From: an uncultured Thermomicrobiales bacterium
Lineage (GTDB): Bacteria > Chloroflexota > Chloroflexia > Thermomicrobiales > UBA6265
Assembly: GCA_902806365.1 (NCBI GenBank)
Contig: CADCWJ010000716.1
Coordinates: forward strand, 1-5,856
Reading direction: 5' to 3'
DNA length: 5,856 nucleotides
Below, in pieces: positions 4,392 through 5,856 of this stretch (positions are counted from its first letter, which is position 1; every line of letters begins with the position of its first letter). Position numbers and translations under genes: made by a program. The notes under the pieces are model-generated. The model did not search any database, was not told where the DNA came from, and saw only the letters and a program-made list of their open reading frames with translations.

Positions 4392-5633
4392 ATGACTGCT
4401 ACCACCGTGTCTGGCGGGACACCGGACCTGAAGGGACTCCTGTCCCAGCGGGCGAAGGACCTCCCTTCCAAGCCGCGGCTCGACGTCCGGCCTCGGGGCA
4501 AGGACCACGTCTCGCTCGTCTATGGCTTTCCCGATCCTGACTCGCTGCCGGCAGGGGCGGTGGCCGAGGCGACGACGCGGGTCCTGGAGCGGGCCGGTGA
4601 TAAGGCGCTCCAGTACGGCACGGCTGCCGGCGTCGAGGAACTCCGAGATGTCCTCATCGCCAAACTCAAGCGGGACCAGGGCATCGAGGCGACCCGGGAA
4701 AACGTCATCATCACGGCCGGAGGCTCGCAGGCCCTTGCCTTGGTCCTGGACGCCCTGATCGATTGGGGCGACGTGATCATCACCGAGCAGCCGACCTGGA
4801 TGGGTGCGGTCCGTGCCTTTGCCAATGTTGGCGCCGTGCCGGTTCCCGTGCCCGTGGATGACGAGGGCACGGATGTCGTAGCCCTCGAGCGAGAACTGGT
4901 CCGGCTTCGAGACGAAGGTCGTCGGGCAAAGATGATCTACCTGATCACCAACTTCCAGAACCCGACCGGTGTCTCGACCAGTGAGGCTCGTCGTCGCCGG
5001 ATCGTGGAGTTGGCCCAGGAGCATGGCACCCTGATCTTCGAGGACGACGCCTACCACGACCTCCGCTATGCCGGTGAGCGCATCCCGACCATCTATTCGC
5101 TGGACGACAGCGGATCGACGATGTACATGGGCACGTTCTCCAAGATCATGGGGGCGGGGATGCGGCTCGGCTGGCTCGTCGCCGCGCCGGAGCTCATCAC
5201 CAAGCTGTCGATTCTCAAGATCGATGGGGCGACAAACGTCTTTGGCTCCTACGTCGCCGCGGAGTGGGTGCCCGATCACCTGGTGACGCACATCGATGAA
5301 CTGAAGACGATCTACAAGGGCCGCCGCGACGCCATGCTGGCGTCCCTGGAGCGCCACATGCCCCCGGGGACCACCTGGACGGTGCCGGATGGTGGGTTCT
5401 TCATTTGGGCCACCTTCCCCGAGGGCCTCGACGCGGCCGAGTTGGTGCCCCAGGCGAGCGAGCGCGGGGTGGACTTCTTGCCGGGACACACGTGCTTCGT
5501 GGACGGGACTGGCCGGAATACCTTCCGCCTCTCCTTCTCCTTCGCCGATGAGGAGCAGATCGAACGGGGTATCCGGATCATCGGCGAAATCGCCGCGGGC
5601 GAAATGCGCGAGCGAGGCTTGACCACCTCCTGA
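4392..5633 (+). CDS. PLP-dependent class I/II aminotransferase (LysN / 2-aminoadipate aminotransferase-like)
   Basis: A 413-residue fold-type I aminotransferase. The ATG at 4392 has AAGGGGA at 4378-4384; the frame is open back to 4326 but without a ribosome site. Family landmarks are in order: VSLVYGFPDPDSLP (40-53), LQYGTAAGVEELRD (73-86), the phosphate-binding TAGGSQAL (108-115), EQPTW (132-136), NFQNPTG (187-193) with N190, FEDDAYHDLRY (216-226) with D218 and Y221, and TFSKIMGAGMRLGW (248-261). In the last of these K251 forms the Schiff base and S250 and R258 bind the cofactor phosphate. GGFFIWATFP (334-343) and TFRLSFSF (377-384) follow, with R379 binding the substrate carboxylate. The pattern and length match the LysN / kynurenine-2-aminoadipate group, in which enzymes transfer amino groups from 2-aminoadipate, kynurenine, branched-chain or aromatic amino acids to 2-oxoglutarate. 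The exact substrate cannot be told. There is no MocR-type DNA-binding domain at the N-terminus. A strong hairpin terminator follows 32 bases after the stop. Confidence 0.92.
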   Translation: MTATTVSGGTPDLKGLLSQRAKDLPSKPRLDVRPRGKDHVSLVYGFPDPDSLPAGAVAEATTRVLERAGDKALQYGTAAGVEELRDVLIAKLKRDQGIEATRENVIITAGGSQALALVLDALIDWGDVIITEQPTWMGAVRAFANVGAVPVPVPVDDEGTDVVALERELVRLRDEGRRAKMIYLITNFQNPTGVSTSEARRRRIVELAQEHGTLIFEDDAYHDLRYAGERIPTIYSLDDSGSTMYMGTFSKIMGAGMRLGWLVAAPELITKLSILKIDGATNVFGSYVAAEWVPDHLVTHIDELKTIYKGRRDAMLASLERHMPPGTTWTVPDGGFFIWATFPEGLDAAELVPQASERGVDFLPGHTCFVDGTGRNTFRLSFSFADEEQIERGIRIIGEIAAGEMRERGLTTS

Positions 5634-5665
5634 TCTTCGCGACCCCAGCATGACCCTCTGATGAC

Positions 5666-5703
5666 ATGGAGACGCCCTCGGTAGCTGCCGGGGGCGTTTC
5701 CAT
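5666..5703. terminator. strong, probably bidirectional hairpin terminator
   Basis: ATGGAGACGCCCTCGG (5666-5681) pairs with CCGGGGGCGTTTCCAT (5688-5703) over 16 positions, two of them G-T wobbles, with a six-base TAGCTG loop. It begins 33 bases past the aminotransferase stop, and on the other side lies 55 bases beyond the stop of the minus-strand gene entering from the right. The short TTT lies within the stem rather than after it. Position and stem length make a shared terminator for two convergent genes likely. Confidence 0.8.
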
Positions 5704-5757
5704 ATCGTGTGATTCACGCGTCGGCGATGTTAGGAGTAGGTCGATTCCATGGTTGGG

Positions 5758-5856
5758 TCAGCGCCGGGTGTCCCGGGCCACAGCAGTCGCGATCAACCCG
5801 ATGGCGACCAGCCCGACGAGCAGCAGACCAAGAGCGAGCCACCCGGCCCCGGAGAC
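5758..5856 (-). CDS. C-terminal end of a membrane protein, cut by the right window edge
   Basis: On the minus strand the frame enters from the right edge and ends at the TGA at 5758-5760, leaving 32 visible residues. They form one hydrophobic helix, WLALGLLLVGLVAIGLIATA, followed by the short charged tail VARDTRR, which ends the protein. This looks like the last membrane segment with a positively charged, probably cytoplasmic, end. The family cannot be recognised from so little. The gene would converge on the aminotransferase, which agrees with the bidirectional hairpin between them. A competing plus-strand frame from ATG 5749 encodes a Gln/Asp/Pro-rich stretch that is the antisense image of this helix and is less convincing. 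Confidence 0.55.
   Translation of the reverse strand, partial: VSGAGWLALGLLLVGLVAIGLIATAVARDTRR

Noticed and set aside
4353..5625. 13-base direct repeat CGAGGCTTGACCA at 4353-4365 and 5613-5625 around the aminotransferase
   Set aside because: One copy is inside the coding end of the gene, and there is no transposase or integration signature. A single repeated 13-mer in nearly 6 kb is close to chance.
4302..5717. 471-codon open frame on the minus strand opposite the aminotransferase
   Set aside because: It lies antisense to a clearly functional gene with all catalytic motifs, has no recognisable domain or ribosome site, and runs through the terminator hairpin. Long antisense frames are common in GC-rich coding DNA.
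5749..5856. Plus-strand frame from ATG 5749 with AGGAG at 5732-5736
   Set aside because: Spacing of 12 bases is long, and the low-complexity Gln/Asp/Pro translation is the antisense image of a hydrophobic helix on the minus strand, which is the better explanation.

Overview
This is a GC-rich stretch of ordinary bacterial chromosome with compact genes, purine-rich Shine-Dalgarno sites and short intergenic regions. The protein set (a cyclase-family hydrolase, a URO-D family protein, a secreted CAP-domain protein, a thioredoxin-reductase-like ferredoxin-NADP reductase and a LysN/KAT-like aminotransferase) together with the base composition suggests a Chloroflexota (Thermomicrobia-like) or similar high-GC soil or aquatic lineage. 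That placement is an inference from protein style only; there is no rRNA or other marker in the window.

Layout from left to right. (1) A cyclase-family metal hydrolase on the minus strand (538 down to the left edge, C-terminus cut off). (2) A 258-base divergent gap, then a URO-D family protein on the plus strand (797-1780). (3) A strong hairpin between convergent genes (1838-1871). (4) A secreted or membrane-anchored CAP/SCP-domain protein on the minus strand (1916-2584), preceded by a 403-base non-coding region with a cluster of GACGGT boxes over a candidate promoter. (5) A type-2 ferredoxin/flavodoxin-NADP reductase on the minus strand (2988-4082). (6) A 309-base divergent control region with several inverted repeats. 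(7) A PLP-dependent class I/II aminotransferase on the plus strand (4392-5633). (8) A long hairpin terminator (5666-5703). (9) The last 32 codons of a minus-strand membrane protein running in from the right edge.

The genes do not form one operon. Neighbours are divergent, convergent or separated by several hundred bases, so each is probably its own transcription unit. The two divergent gaps could coordinate their flanking genes. No mobile element, CRISPR array, RNA gene, defence system or phage module was recognised. The coding content is ordinary. The signals most worth checking are regulatory: the GACGGT/ACCGTC array upstream of the CAP gene, the 9-bp inverted repeat between the reductase and the aminotransferase, and a possible His-x-His...Cys metal site in the URO-D family protein.
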